A stretch of 10,152 nucleotides of DNA from Candolleomyces eurysporus. Its lineage: Eukaryota; Basidiomycota; Agaricomycetes; Agaricales; Psathyrellaceae. The stretch spans positions 1 through 10,152 of the forward strand of contig JANBPK010000062.1 of NCBI GenBank assembly GCA_027579435.1, written 5' to 3'. The notes beneath the pieces are model-generated. The model was not told the DNA's origin, made no database searches, and worked only from the letters and a program-made list of their open reading frames with translations. Position numbers and translations under genes: made by a program. This document shows positions 1 through 9,500 of the stretch, piece by piece (position 1 is the stretch's first letter; each line of letters begins with the position of its first letter).

Positions 1-766
1 CAGTAATGAAACTGGGTCTTTCAGCTGCAGGGTAGGCCGTTTGATCTAAAGCGGCGCCAGCTGGCTGGCCTACTAAACCCTAATCTCGGGTATATGGCGG
101 GCGTGCCTCTAGGTTGGCAGTCCTCGAGTAGACCCCACCTCTCGTGTACCCAAGAGTAACATACTCTTTAATTATCCTTCACGCCGCGCGAGTTATCTTA
201 GTACTGGAAGGGTTTCGTAACCTAGAGATTTTAATAGACACGACCGTTTAATTGAATGATGAACAGTATATTCAATAAGATTGGTATTTATTCGCGAAAA
301 TGCGAACACGGTCGTANTCAGCGGGCAGCTAGCGTTTGTATTTCGCGTCGGGACCATGTTCCCNAGGAATCTACAAGAGCCATCTGTTATCGAGAAAAGA
401 GTGTTTAAGTTTGTGAAGTCAATCAGAGTTGTGTTGCTTGCATATTATCAAATCGTTCTTGCATTAAAGTTGCTCGAGACCGTGTTCTCTGTTCACAAAG
501 TTATCCGTCGTATCTCGAACCTTACCGTGTGTTAGCGAAGTCACTTTGTGAAGCATTTCTATTGTTTCTGGTTGAGCCTTAGCTCCCCCTCAAACTTGCG
601 ATTGTACAAGAAGAGTTCTAGAAGCCTCTGTCGACTTGACTTAGAGCTTTTACCTATACCCCTTGCCCGCCTTTATCTTCACAAAGGTATTTGGTGTGTT
701 GTGTTATTGTGGTTGTGTGTGTGTGTTTGAGTTCTATAGTTTTGTTGGTTAGAGAGCCCTAGTTTG
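1..766. other. No supported gene; GT-rich simple sequence at about 686-728
   Basis: The short open frames here have no recognisable composition or splice context. Two ambiguous bases (317, 364) lie in it. About 686-728 is GT-rich (a TG dinucleotide run with TTG interruptions). On the minus strand this is just beyond the stop of the small K/P/S-rich gene, so it may be 3' untranslated sequence. Confidence 0.5.
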
Positions 767-1621
767 CTACCTGCACATCACCGGGATTTTTGAAGCTGCT
801 GAGGGCTTTGAGGGTTTAGAGGGTTTTGTGGTCTGGCTTGGTTAGAAACATGGAAATTTAGTCAAATAAATGGGCTTCTTACCTGAGAGGTGGAGGCAGC
901 CAGTGTTTTTGAGCTGGATGTCACCGGCCNTTTTAGACAACCCTGCTTTTGGCTTTGATTTCATAAGAATCAGCACCTGAGGCCCTTGACTAAATGTTAA
1001 CATACCTTGATGGGCTGCTCTGCAAGGGTTTTGGGGCTGGGGGCAACAGGCTGCTCTACCGAGGTTTTGGTCCTTGGATCAAGGGGATCCTGCTTCCATG
1101 TACCCGGCCATTTTGTGTTAAAATAGCTGCCAATACTCACCTTATCTCGCCGGGGTGGGTTGTTCAAGTCAATCTTTGGCAGCTTTTGAGCAGGCCGTTC
1201 AGGTGCCTTGCCTTTGGAACCTGCTGTCTTTACATCTGCAGCAGGTCCTAGCTGATTGCCAGAAAGATCCCCTGGCAATCAGAAATTCAGAATCACTGAA
1301 GTATGCTTTGTGCTTACCTCCCATCCACAACAAAACTTGATCTCTGAGCCATCCCAGATGGCTTTCCGCATGTCAAAATATTTGCTGCAAAACCCTGATA
1401 TCACCAGGCCCATGGTTTTACGTTTTTCATTTTTATTTGCCTCCCGCAATTGGCAAATCACAACCTCCTGTAGATCCAAACGAGTCTAGTGTGGATTTTG
1501 ACAGTAGTAATTGACTTACTGCCTGCTGCCCTTCTTCTTGGAAAAGCTGCTTGTCGGTTCGCTCGCTGGAATCAAAGAGAGCAAGTTCCAACTTGTGGAT
1601 GTTGCTGGAGAGGTCAGCCAT
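767..1621 (-). CDS. Uncharacterised small K/P/S-rich protein, six exons, 190 aa as predicted
   Basis: Exons on the minus strand: 1621-1520, 1467-1318, 1251-1141, 1089-1006, 942-883, 832-767. All introns are GT...AG (52, 66, 51, 63 and 50 nt) with donors GTAAGT, GTAAGC, GTGAGT, GTATGT and GTAAGA. All junctions are phase 0, so every exon is a whole number of codons. The ATG at 1621 has a good context (ACAATGG). Residues 1-84 form a plausible folded part, with a charged REANKNEKRK segment and a KFCCGWE end. From residue 85 the chain is low-complexity, basic and rich in K, P and S, finishing with KPSKPSKPSAASK. I recognise no family. A DNA- or RNA-binding role would fit the composition but is only a guess. 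Base 930 is ambiguous (one residue unknown). The acceptors of introns 2 and 4 have alternatives, and the 3' end could splice onward from a GTAG donor. Confidence 0.55.
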
Positions 1622-1795
1622 TGTTCCTGGGCATGGTTTGAGATGATAAAAGAGAGAGACAAGATGTGGTTTCCTATTGAAGCGTGATTTACAAATTTTA
1701 AGATTCAAGTTCGGCTGCCTGAATCACATGATGCTGGAAAAACTTCAAACCTGAGCACTGACAGTGTTCAACATCATCATGAGTGACATGTTTAA

Positions 1796-2120
1796 CTCCC
1801 CACTCACAAGTCTTGCTGCAAGCTGTATGCTTTCTTTCCTTATCAAGTTCATGAGAAGATCAATGACATTTATGGCATTTCCGCTTATGAAATATCTCCA
1901 GCGACTTTGCTGCCAGTGGATATCACAAGTCTCTGTATGTCTGATTCGCCGGTCCAAGGCCCTTGAAGCATAACTAATCTTGATATAGATACTTCCTACC
2001 TAACCCTTGGCCCAAACATTGGTGAGCAAAACCTGACCTTGAACACCGAGTTTCCCACCGAGGTTGACGACATCACACAGGATCAGCAACCAAACCAAGT
2101 GCTGACCGGTGATACGACCA
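1796..2120 (+). pseudogene. Orphan spliced gene fragment, unrecognised
   Basis: A coding-like frame opens just after an acceptor-like site near 1795 (TTTAAC branch, ACAAG) and reads KLYAFFPYQVHEKINDIYG, then AYEISPATLLPVDITSL to 1934. A clear 54-nt intron (1935-1988; GTATGT donor, AACTAAT branch, ATATAG acceptor) removes an in-frame TGA, and the frame continues with SYLTLGPNIGEQNLTLNTEF and a D/Q/T-rich run. After about 2120 the sequence becomes AT-rich and ends at a TGA (2183-2185); I cannot place the exon end exactly. No start codon is found in frame upstream. The opposite strand is also open here (1745-1957), but the splice signals and composition favour the plus strand. Function unknown. 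Confidence 0.45.
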
Positions 2121-3260
2121 CGTCTGTTTTAGCAAATATAAGTTCGATTTTTGCAATAATAAACTACAAAGTTGATGCAGTCTGAGTCTCTAAGTATAAG
2201 GATAACTACGCTATCGATAAGGTTCGCGCGGCTTGAGAAGGAAAAGAGTTAGTACTACGACTCTAGGGACACAAGGGTTGAAGCTACACGAGGCTGTCAA
2301 CTTGAAGCCGCCCCAGTTGTATTATACCCTGACCGGAGGAGCTACTTGAGCTGACGCTGTGCTAAAAGTCAGGTGGCTCAACTCAAGCGGCTTCAGAAAG
2401 TCTTATACCTTTTACATGCAACTGCCAGGACATTCAGGCAGCATGAACAGAGGGTCTAGGAATCAGGCGGCTTCACATTAATCGAGTACAAGTGCTGGAG
2501 CAGCACGAGTGGTCTTTCGAAACGACGAAGTCCATAGCTGGTGGCGCGGCTTGGTGGCTGTTATAAACTCTGACACAGCGTGAGTTCTGAAGCGGCTCAA
2601 GTTCTGAGTCAAGGAAATGACTAGACTGACCACTGGTATCAGGGAAAAGGTGCAGCTGACTCCACACGAGGCAACTGTACCTACCCAACCGGCTTGAGGA
2701 TGGCAATGGGGGTAGGGGACGCGGAGCAAGGATGCCCATCCACCCTTGATCATCAGTCGGCATCTCATGCAGCTTCACCAGAAAGGAGATGGTGATCTAA
2801 ATTTGGCGTTCAGAGGCGCACCTGACTCGTGCGGCTACAATCTTGGCACAGCCTCTACCGATATCCAGTTCTATTTTCTCTTTATCTTTTGCTTGGATTC
2901 TTATTATTGGCTATGAACTTGTCTATCATATGTGTCTCTCTATCTATTTTTACGTGGCTCAAAGTAGTATATATACACACTAACTACTGACTCGAGCAGC
3001 ATCATTGTATCATTGGTTTTTTTATCTTTACTTGCGTTTATCAGTGAATCTATCAAGTTTTTCTGCTCATACTTCACACGGCATGAACTATCAGTTTATC
3101 TTGGAACTTAGGAACTTAAGCGGTCATAAGGTTTGACTACTTGGGAATAGGAATCTCACTAGCTGTACATTAGGGTACTTCTAGTTCTGTGGAGTGTATC
3201 TAAGAGAGAACTTGAGAACTTAGTATTCTTAATTCACTCAATAACCCCCACAAACTTGCA
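2121..3260. repeat. Repeat-like non-coding stretch with recurring GCGGCTT motif
   Basis: No convincing coding sequence on either strand. GCGGCTT/GCGGCTC or close forms recur at about 2228, 2303 (inverted), 2385, 2466, 2545, 2591 and 2689 within some 470 bp, several in the context CAAGCGGCTTC or its inverse. The second half turns AT-rich, with a TATATATA run near 2970 followed by T-rich tracts. This looks like part of a transposable element, but I could find neither clear ends nor a target duplication. Confidence 0.35.
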
Positions 3261-3360
3261 CTTTGACTTCGTGCAGCCTGACTCTCACACCGCATGCCTG
3301 TACACCGCCTGTATATAGGTTGTGGTTGGTGGTTTTGTGTGTGTGTTCTGAGCTTGGCAG

Positions 3361-4216
3361 CACCAATCTCATCACCGGCAATGTCACCCCCAACGTTCAT
3401 CCATCTCAACTTTGGCAGCAAGCAATCAGGCGCCTATTGGTTAACCATCAGCACTGGCTAGAGACAAGAGACCCATTGACAAGGGATTGGGTTCACAATT
3501 GGCCAATGTTTCGGGATATCCATCCTACCACTTTCACCGGCAATGCCTCTGATATTGCGTGGTCTCCCTCCATGCCCCCAATGGAGCGCAAGTCTTTTTT
3601 TGCCTATCTCATTGCTCTGCAAAATTAATGTGAAACCAGTTCTGCGCGAATATCCAGAGGGAACTACCAATGATGAATATGAAACCACCAAGGTTTCAGC
3701 TAGAGGTTTGTGTTGTGATCTCGCTTGTATATAGTTAACCAACCCTTGATCTTAGCAACTAACAATGAAAACACTGGTGGGTCTACAGGTGTATCCTTTG
3801 TCAATGCTGATGATTATTTTATGACCCACCCAGTAGGGCGCGACGAGCACAATTGCAAGAACGCCAGCCACACGAGTCCTACACTGATCCCTGCTGAACG
3901 TATCCTGAGTGCAGAATCCCGCCAACACACATTGGCTCAAAACACCACACCAAACACCGGCATTGAAAACCAAGGTAATACAAACCAAGGTGTGTACCCG
4001 CCCTCCTTGGTTATCCAGGAGCTGACAACTGGGACAGAAAACCCCAGCAGAAATCTTAGCACCCCTCCCACCAGAAGTTTGTGATGCCGCCATGTCAATC
4101 TATCATCAGACTTACAAAAACATCCATGTAGCCCGCTCCAACCTTTCCATCAGGGGCCAGACTTGGCGGGTTGCCAACTCAGCTACTAACTCCTGTATGC
4201 GTTCATGTTGCCCCTT
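3361..4216 (+). pseudogene. 3' part of an unrecognised spliced gene, truncated by the LTR insertion
   Basis: Three exons can be followed. Exon 3361-3705 encodes a tryptophan-rich stretch (PSQLWQQAIRRLL, RDWVHNWPMF). Intron 3706-3755 (50 nt) leads to exon 3756-3989, rich in N, T and G. Intron 3990-4047 (58 nt; donor GTGTGT, branch CTGAC, acceptor CCCCAG) leads to exon 4048-4216 (PPEVCDAAMSIYHQTYKN, then RGQTWRVANSATNS). An acceptor at 3360 (GGCAG) indicates at least one upstream exon; a 42-nt intron 3319-3360 with matching phase would join a short segment from 3263. A run of seven T (3595-3601) shifts the frame: six would keep it open across the rest of the exon. The reading frame meets the LTR at 4217 and stops in it, so the true C-terminus is missing. 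No family recognised; no domain or catalytic motif seen. It may belong with the fragment at 1796-2120, which has a similar composition. Confidence 0.55.
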
Positions 4217-4461
4217 TGTTAAGGGTAGCTGAGTGTCCTTACACGCTGGTGTATTCCGCTGAATACACGGGCTAACAAGGGTGTACTTTAGCTGATATTC
4301 GAGTAATCAAACACGTTATTTGAAGGCGTAAATAACCGTTACAACTAAGTTCACAAGTATAGAGTAATCTCTGAGCTAGGGTGACGCGTTAGCAAAGAGA
4401 GTTAGCACAGCGCGAAGCAATGCGCAATACTATAATTGGTAAATGAGTTGTAGAAGTTCCT

Positions 4462-4467
4462 TTTATT
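4462..4467 (-). terminator. AATAAA polyadenylation signal in the LTR
   Basis: Exact AATAAA on the minus strand within the LTR, some 20 nt past the TATA box. In LTR elements such a signal ends the transcript in R. A single hexamer in AT-rich DNA is weak evidence on its own. Confidence 0.35.
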
Positions 4468-4483
4468 ACATTTCGGACTGATC

Positions 4484-4493
4484 CTTATATACA
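4484..4493 (-). promoter_or_regulatory. TATA box of the LTR promoter
   Basis: The minus strand reads TGTATATAAG here, about 490 nt into the LTR from its U3 end, in the same orientation as the internal ORF. An AATAAA signal follows at 4467-4462 on the same strand. Together they fit a U3-R layout. Confidence 0.5.
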
Positions 4494-4983
4494 TAGTTCC
4501 AATACTTTTATCTAGAAGTCAAAAGCAAATAAAAGATTAATAGAGAAAGATTGAGAAGGTTCCTGATAATAGTGGGAATCTTCCGAAGTGAATAGTTTTG
4601 CTGAGAAGGCTCGAAGAATGATTTGAGTGACTTCTTGATACCTGACCATTATCTTGGGTAATTGGTGATCCGGAGTTCCGAGACTTTGGATCACTTACCT
4701 TTGTGCTTGGATTTGATTGAAGCTTGTTCGAAACAACATGCAAAGTTCACTATAAAACAAAAGCATTCTAGTAATACAAGTACTCGAAGAAAGATGTCTT
4801 TTTTGAGAGCTTTTGTAAAGTTAATAGTAATCAAAGTTAATTCAATCAAACTTAAAAGAAATTGAAAATATTCATGAAAAGAAAAAGGGTAAGTATGCTA
4901 GGAGAAGGCGAGTGTGCTAGGTAAGAGTAGGGAGGGAGACAGATCGGGAAAGGAGAAGAAAACCAGCTGATCCATAACATATA

Positions 4984-4992
4984 CCCCCCCCC
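4984..4992 (-). other. Polypurine tract of the LTR element
   Basis: Nine consecutive G on the minus strand, followed by TATA and then the TGTTATGG start of the LTR. This is where the plus-strand primer for reverse transcription is expected. The assignment rests on its position next to the LTR boundary. Confidence 0.55.
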
Positions 4993-5009
4993 AGCAACCG
5001 AGCCTTCGA

Positions 5010-5921
5010 CTAGTCGAAATCTACGTCCATGGCATCGTCTTCATCGTCGGAAGTGACATATCCATTGTTGGCAAAGGCGCAACCGTCAAAGACGCTTGTT
5101 CCAGGGTATCATCGGACATAACGGGAGGCAGTAGGATGTAAAACCATCTGCAGAAGAAGATCCACGTCCCCCTGAAGTTCGGCAGGGGTCGTCATGCCTT
5201 GATCGGAGAATGGAAGGGTAGGCGAGTTTGGTGGGGTCGTGTAGACGGTTGCGCCAGTGTCGCTCCCTTCGCCATCGGTGCTTGAAGTAGGAGAGGANGG
5301 GGGGACTCGTCAAACGAGGATCTCCAACGATAGGACCCAAGCGGGGAAGGACCCTCGGATCCTCCCAATCCCATAAGGACCGTTCGCCTAATAAAAGACT
5401 TTGCCAGCGTGCCTCGACGATCCAGTCGATCGCTTCTTGTCCGACCTGCTGGAGAGAGCGAAACATCCTCTTGAGTTGATCCTTGCCACCTATATTGAGA
5501 AGCGGATTGATGCTGGTATTTTCGAGTAAGAGAGCAAGACGAGGTTTGTCCATTCCCAAGTTCTGGAACATATATTGCGGGATGGGGGCGTTAATCGCGA
5601 CGGAAGGTACTGGATGACCGGCTTGTTAGCAATCCATTTTTCCACACCTAACAAGATTTCCTTCTCACCTTGTCCGGCGGTAGCGCGATTCATCAGTTGC
5701 TTCGTGCATGTAGTGGCCCAGGTGATGGCTGTGACTAAGGAAGCGTCCAACGCGACCTTCGGTTCCTCCCCATTCTGAGCAGGGAGAACTTCCATGAAGT
5801 CGAACTCATCGTCGAGCCGGTAAGAAAAGGGGGAGGTGGATAGGATGGAATTTGCATGGTCGTGAGGTAGGGTCAAATGGAGTTCAGGTTGAGTGGGAGA
5901 GTAAGTGGCAATGGCGCTCAT
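5010..5921 (-). pseudogene. Broken ORF in the gag position of a minus-strand LTR element, no recognised domain
   Basis: Coding-like sequence runs from an ATG at 5921 (protein start MSAIATYSPTQPELHL) to a TAG at 5012-5010, about 300 codons, but in three frames. The first frame covers about 5921-5590 and includes a WATTCTKQLMNRA stretch; the second, about 5585-5305, contains QNLGMDKPRLALLLEN and EAIDWIVEARWQSLLLGE; the third, about 5297-5010, is S/T/P-rich and ends in a very acidic tail (SDDEDDAMDVDFD). The first break is near a C5 run (minus strand; 5584-5588), the second at the ambiguous base 5298 beside a six-base run, and there is an in-frame TGA at 5111-5109. I see no zinc knuckle, protease, reverse transcriptase or integrase. 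Its end lies only about 30 bp from the LTR, so I read it as the gag-like gene of that element. It could also be an unrelated captured gene, and the breaks could partly be assembly error. Confidence 0.6.
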
Positions 5922-6072
5922 GATTTTAGGCACCTTAGTCACCTGGATATGACCACCTCTTAGCCAACAAAAACTTGAATCCACAAAGCCTAAGCACAAG
6001 CCTTCCAGTGGTCATGTCCTATCCTGGATATATCCAGGGTTTCCATGTCCTGCTTGGGCAACATTTCCAGCT

Positions 6073-6417
6073 ATGGACAAGTGTGTTGCATTCATGTCCA
6101 TAAGTCCAACCATTGTCCATGTCCAGTGTGACATGTCACAAGGTGCCAGGGGTCCCTGTCCAAACTCTGGTTATATCTGTGTCCAGTTTGTGTCTAGCTA
6201 GCATTACAGTGCACCCATGATGCTATAAGTACCTTCCATCTCTACTGTGAGTTCTAGGCACTACAGTTGTGTCCATATGTCCAACTACAGCTGCAAATGT
6301 GTCCATCAAATATCTGTCCAAACATATCCAGATATAAAATGCTTTTCCTTTATGTCCAGTGGACATATCCACATATAAGACTCTGTCCAGTCACCACAAA
6401 CATGTCCAACTGTCCAA
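6073..6417. repeat. TGTCCA hexamer cluster beyond the 3' end of the KDZ gene
   Basis: By eye this stretch holds 13 copies of TGTCCA and 2 of TGGACA on the plus strand, irregularly spaced and mostly in one orientation; chance would give well under one copy in this length. Further near-copies (ATGTCC, TATCCA, TTCCAG) extend back to about 6008. It begins about 110 bp past the transposase stop codon and has no convincing ORF. Clustered short motifs just inside transposon ends are known as transposase-binding subterminal repeats in several DNA transposon families; that role here is inference. It could instead be a degenerate satellite. Confidence 0.7.
6351..6367. repeat. 17-bp perfect palindrome built from two TGTCCA units
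   Basis: The sequence is TATGTCCA, one central G, then TGGACATA: two 8-base arms that are exact reverse complements. It is the only place in the cluster where a forward and an inverted hexamer abut. Such a site could bind a dimeric protein; this is inference. Confidence 0.6.
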
Positions 6418-6528
6418 CAATGCTATGGGAAGTATTTCAAAAGCATTTCTAACTTTCCTGCACATTCATATCACATTCACTTAATGTTATCTATATTGAA
6501 GATATTGCTACAGCAGAGTCCAGAGTTA

Positions 6529-9500
6529 CTACATATCACTAAGATGACAGGCTCGTTTCTTTGGTGATCCTTGCATTCCACTGTAAAACAGATCATCACT
6601 TCCATCTCCCAGCCCTGTTCCATCATCAATTGTCAATGGCAAGGATTCAAAAACTTGTAAGAGATCATCTGCCAAACCATCAACACTGATATCAGAGAGT
6701 CCACTGTCTGACTCTGAATCAGCTGCAACATTGCCTGTCTTCTGTGCTTGAGAGTTGAACTCTTCATCTGTTGGGCCCCAAGTAGCAGGTATATCAAGAT
6801 TGACCTTTGGCTGATTGAGATGTTTACGCCAGGTTGAGCCCAAGTTAAGGAACTCAGTTCGCTGCCGTTCAAGGTGGTACAACAGGTCCTCATCGCCTAT
6901 ATCAATGTCAGTAATCATCAGACAATAGCTGAGAACCAACCACTCACCAGTATAGTTGAGGCTAACTTCAATCAAGTTCCACTCCTCCATAAACCATTTA
7001 ACCAGTCCCTCAACTTCCCGCTGCAGATACTGCTGCTCTTCTTCACACCTGCTCTTCATAAGAAAAGCCTTTATACCATCCTTTACCTGTTGATTGCCCA
7101 GCCACAAAGGTATCTCCTGGGTATGATCATCCAGGCCATGATCATCCCAAATAGCATCATCAACATCCAAGGAAAAAAGGCCTTCTCGTTCGAGTTGCTT
7201 TGGGGCAACAGCATGGGGAGGGGCATGATGTGATCCAATCAACTTTTCAATCTCAACACAAAGAGAGTTGTAGCTTTTTACGAGATCGAGGAGATTAGGC
7301 TGCGACCGGCTAAACTGGCCCTCAACATGGTTCTTCAAGCGGCGCTCTAAATGACTGGTTAATCAGAGGTCTCTGAAAAAAGAAGTTTACTCACCTGATG
7401 CTGAGGCCTGATGATAAACCCGATTAAGCCGTTCCAATTCAAACTTCCGGTTACGAAGCTTAGCTTGAATCCAGGTCTTCAGGGCCTTGGCTTGCATACA
7501 AACTTGAAGATATTTGTTGTTGAGAAGTTTTCGCAGATCTGCTGCATCTGAAACGCCCAACTCCTGCTGCTTTCTGATAATCTGAGCCTCTACCTCCTCC
7601 TTCTTTGAAACCAACTCCAGACGTGAACTTAAAAGCTCATCAATATCCCCCTCACCCTTTCCCAGCAGACTATCCACTTTCCCAGTCTCCACTTGAAGTG
7701 CCTTCACATAGTCCTTCATATCCAATATAGCCTTGATTGAGCTTTTTGCCAATGTAGTTGAAGCACGAGGCAGTGGCTGAGTCTGGGAGCATACTTGTGC
7801 AGCCCAGTGTTCCTGAAGAGCATCCACTGTATAAGGGCTTTCATTCAAAGCGGCAGTCGCTATGGCTTCCTTCTCTTGGCAACTAATCGACTTGCGTGCC
7901 AGCCATTTTCCCATTTGCAGAAGGGACTGGGTCCGCAGAAAGTCAACCTGCAAGTCTAGTTGAAATAGGCCTGAGTGATACTAAGTAGCACATATTAGCA
8001 GATCATTTATTGAACAATAAGACTGATACATACTCCTGAAACCCTGAGTGTAGGAACAAGATTCTGAATTGAACTCCAAAAGCGCTCACACCCCTCACCA
8101 TCCGACAACCCAAACCCCACACGTTTTCGTGGGTGATATACAAGTTGGCATGGCCATTGGTGACCATAAGCATGGAAGATTGAGACACCCCATACAATGC
8201 GCTCAAGGTAATTGGGTAGAAGACTCCACTTGTGGCAGCTCCGGTCAAGTTGACAGGCAATATCATAGAGAATCCCGACATGAGTATTGCTGGGAAGGTT
8301 CTTGAACAACTTGATGATTAGTGCAAGTGCATAGAACTGGCGCTCCCCAGGTGTTGTCATATTTGCCAACCATAAAACTTGATCATGGCAACAGAGCAAG
8401 GCCATGAGACCTGTATCTGCAAAAAACTGGGTGCTGGCCTTTGTGCGAGTCTCATCAGCAGCTGTAAACGACTCCATGCAGGCATCTAGGATGGTAGTTG
8501 GGACTTTCATGCCAGATTCCAAAGAATCAGCCTCACTTGGGACAGAGGAGGCAGCATTCCCAGAGCGCTCCAACCGTGCAGCCTCCACCAATCGCTGTGC
8601 TGCTCCAACCTCCGACTCTGTGAGAAAGACCGAACAGGGGTGAGAGAGGGGGGCATCACAACCAGAGCCTTGTGAAGGCTTCCGTCGCTTTTGGACAAAG
8701 CAAGCATCAAGACAGACCACAAGATCCACCCTATCCAATCGTCAGTACATCTTGGAAACATGGAGGCCAATTTAGCACGCACCCCAAGTTGGAATCATCC
8801 AGTTGTGAGTTTCCAAAGCACAATGGGCAACAGCGGCGCAGATGATCATTGAAAGATTCATCAACCCAACCTGCATCATCTTCCTCCGTGTCGTTGACCA
8901 CCTCCACCGACCCCAGTGACGAAACCTTGATAGACATCATTTGATTTCGAATATACTGGCTGGTCCGCGCTACCAGATAGCCATAATACTGCAAGGCCTT
9001 TGAGAATTTGCGGCGAACCGTGTCTTGCCCACTTATCAAATAGTTTTGCTGGCGGAGGGAAAATTCAAGAGTTGAGGACCATGCAGTAATATTCGGGGAG
9101 GAACGGTGATGAAGCTCCAAGACAAATCGGAGCATATGGAGATTGACAGCAAACGATGGTCGCAGTGGTGCTGATGGAAAGTAACCGAGCTTGACCAGCG
9201 ACATGGCAGGGGAGCAACTGCAAACACTGATCATAGCAGACTCTAGAGGGTTGTTAGTTATGAAGGAAACCAGATATCACTGTCACAAACACACCATTGA
9301 AACTGACACAGGTAATTTCTCGCATTTGTCCTCCTTGACATCTGCAGGGGGTAGGTACAACATCTGGTCGAGTCTTCAAGTTGTCTGTTAACCGCAAGAG
9401 GTGAAGATACTCAGGAATGAGAGTCTCAATAAGCTCAACCCAGCGTCTCCATTGAGCCACCCGTTTATCCTCCTTCTTGCGTGGTGTTGGTGTTCGGTTT

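Larger units (their letters stand above)
4217..4979 (-). mobile_element. Long terminal repeat (763 bp) of a minus-strand LTR retrotransposon
   Basis: On the minus strand the segment begins TGTTATGG (from 4979) and ends CCTTAACA (to 4217), so the ends are the standard TG...CA with TGTTA/TAACA inverted termini. A G9 polypurine tract sits immediately internal (4984-4992), which fixes this as the 3' LTR of an element read on the minus strand. A TATA box and an AATAAA signal lie inside in the same orientation. The outer side abuts plus-strand coding sequence at 4216; the neighbouring CCCTT (4212-4216) would be one copy of a 5-bp target duplication. No second LTR copy is visible in the window, so the 5' end of the element is missing or beyond recognition. 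Superfamily not determined. Confidence 0.68.

Noticed and set aside
75..84. Telomere-like AAACCCTAA.
   Set aside because: A single copy, no tandem array.
164..176. 13-bp inverted match (CTCTTTAATTATC) to 9833-9845, as possible element ends.
   Set aside because: A match of this length between two places in 10 kb is expected about once by chance, and flanks do not extend it.
1486..1519. 34-nt intron in the 767-1621 gene ending at CACTAG.
   Set aside because: Too short for this window; the acceptor at 1468 gives a 52-nt intron in the same frame, with CTAGAC left as a branch point.
1970..1972. Stop codon (TGA) apparently breaking the plus-strand frame at 1796-2120.
   Set aside because: It falls inside a well-formed 54-nt intron (1935-1988; GTATGT, AACTAAT, ATATAG) whose removal keeps the frame, so it is not damage.
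2473..2778. Two overlapping minus-strand open frames of about 100 codons.
   Set aside because: They have no splice context, no domain and low-complexity P/S/L content, and lie in the repeat-like stretch with the GCGGCTT motif.
5573..5620. Possible 48-nt intron (GTACCT...TTCCAG, with GATTAAC branch) to explain the first frame change in the gag-position ORF.
   Set aside because: Its length is a multiple of three, so it would not change frame; the frame change needs another cause.
6874..7233. Plus-strand 119-codon open frame.
   Set aside because: It is the antisense shadow of exons 5 and 6 of the transposase gene, which is strongly supported on the minus strand.
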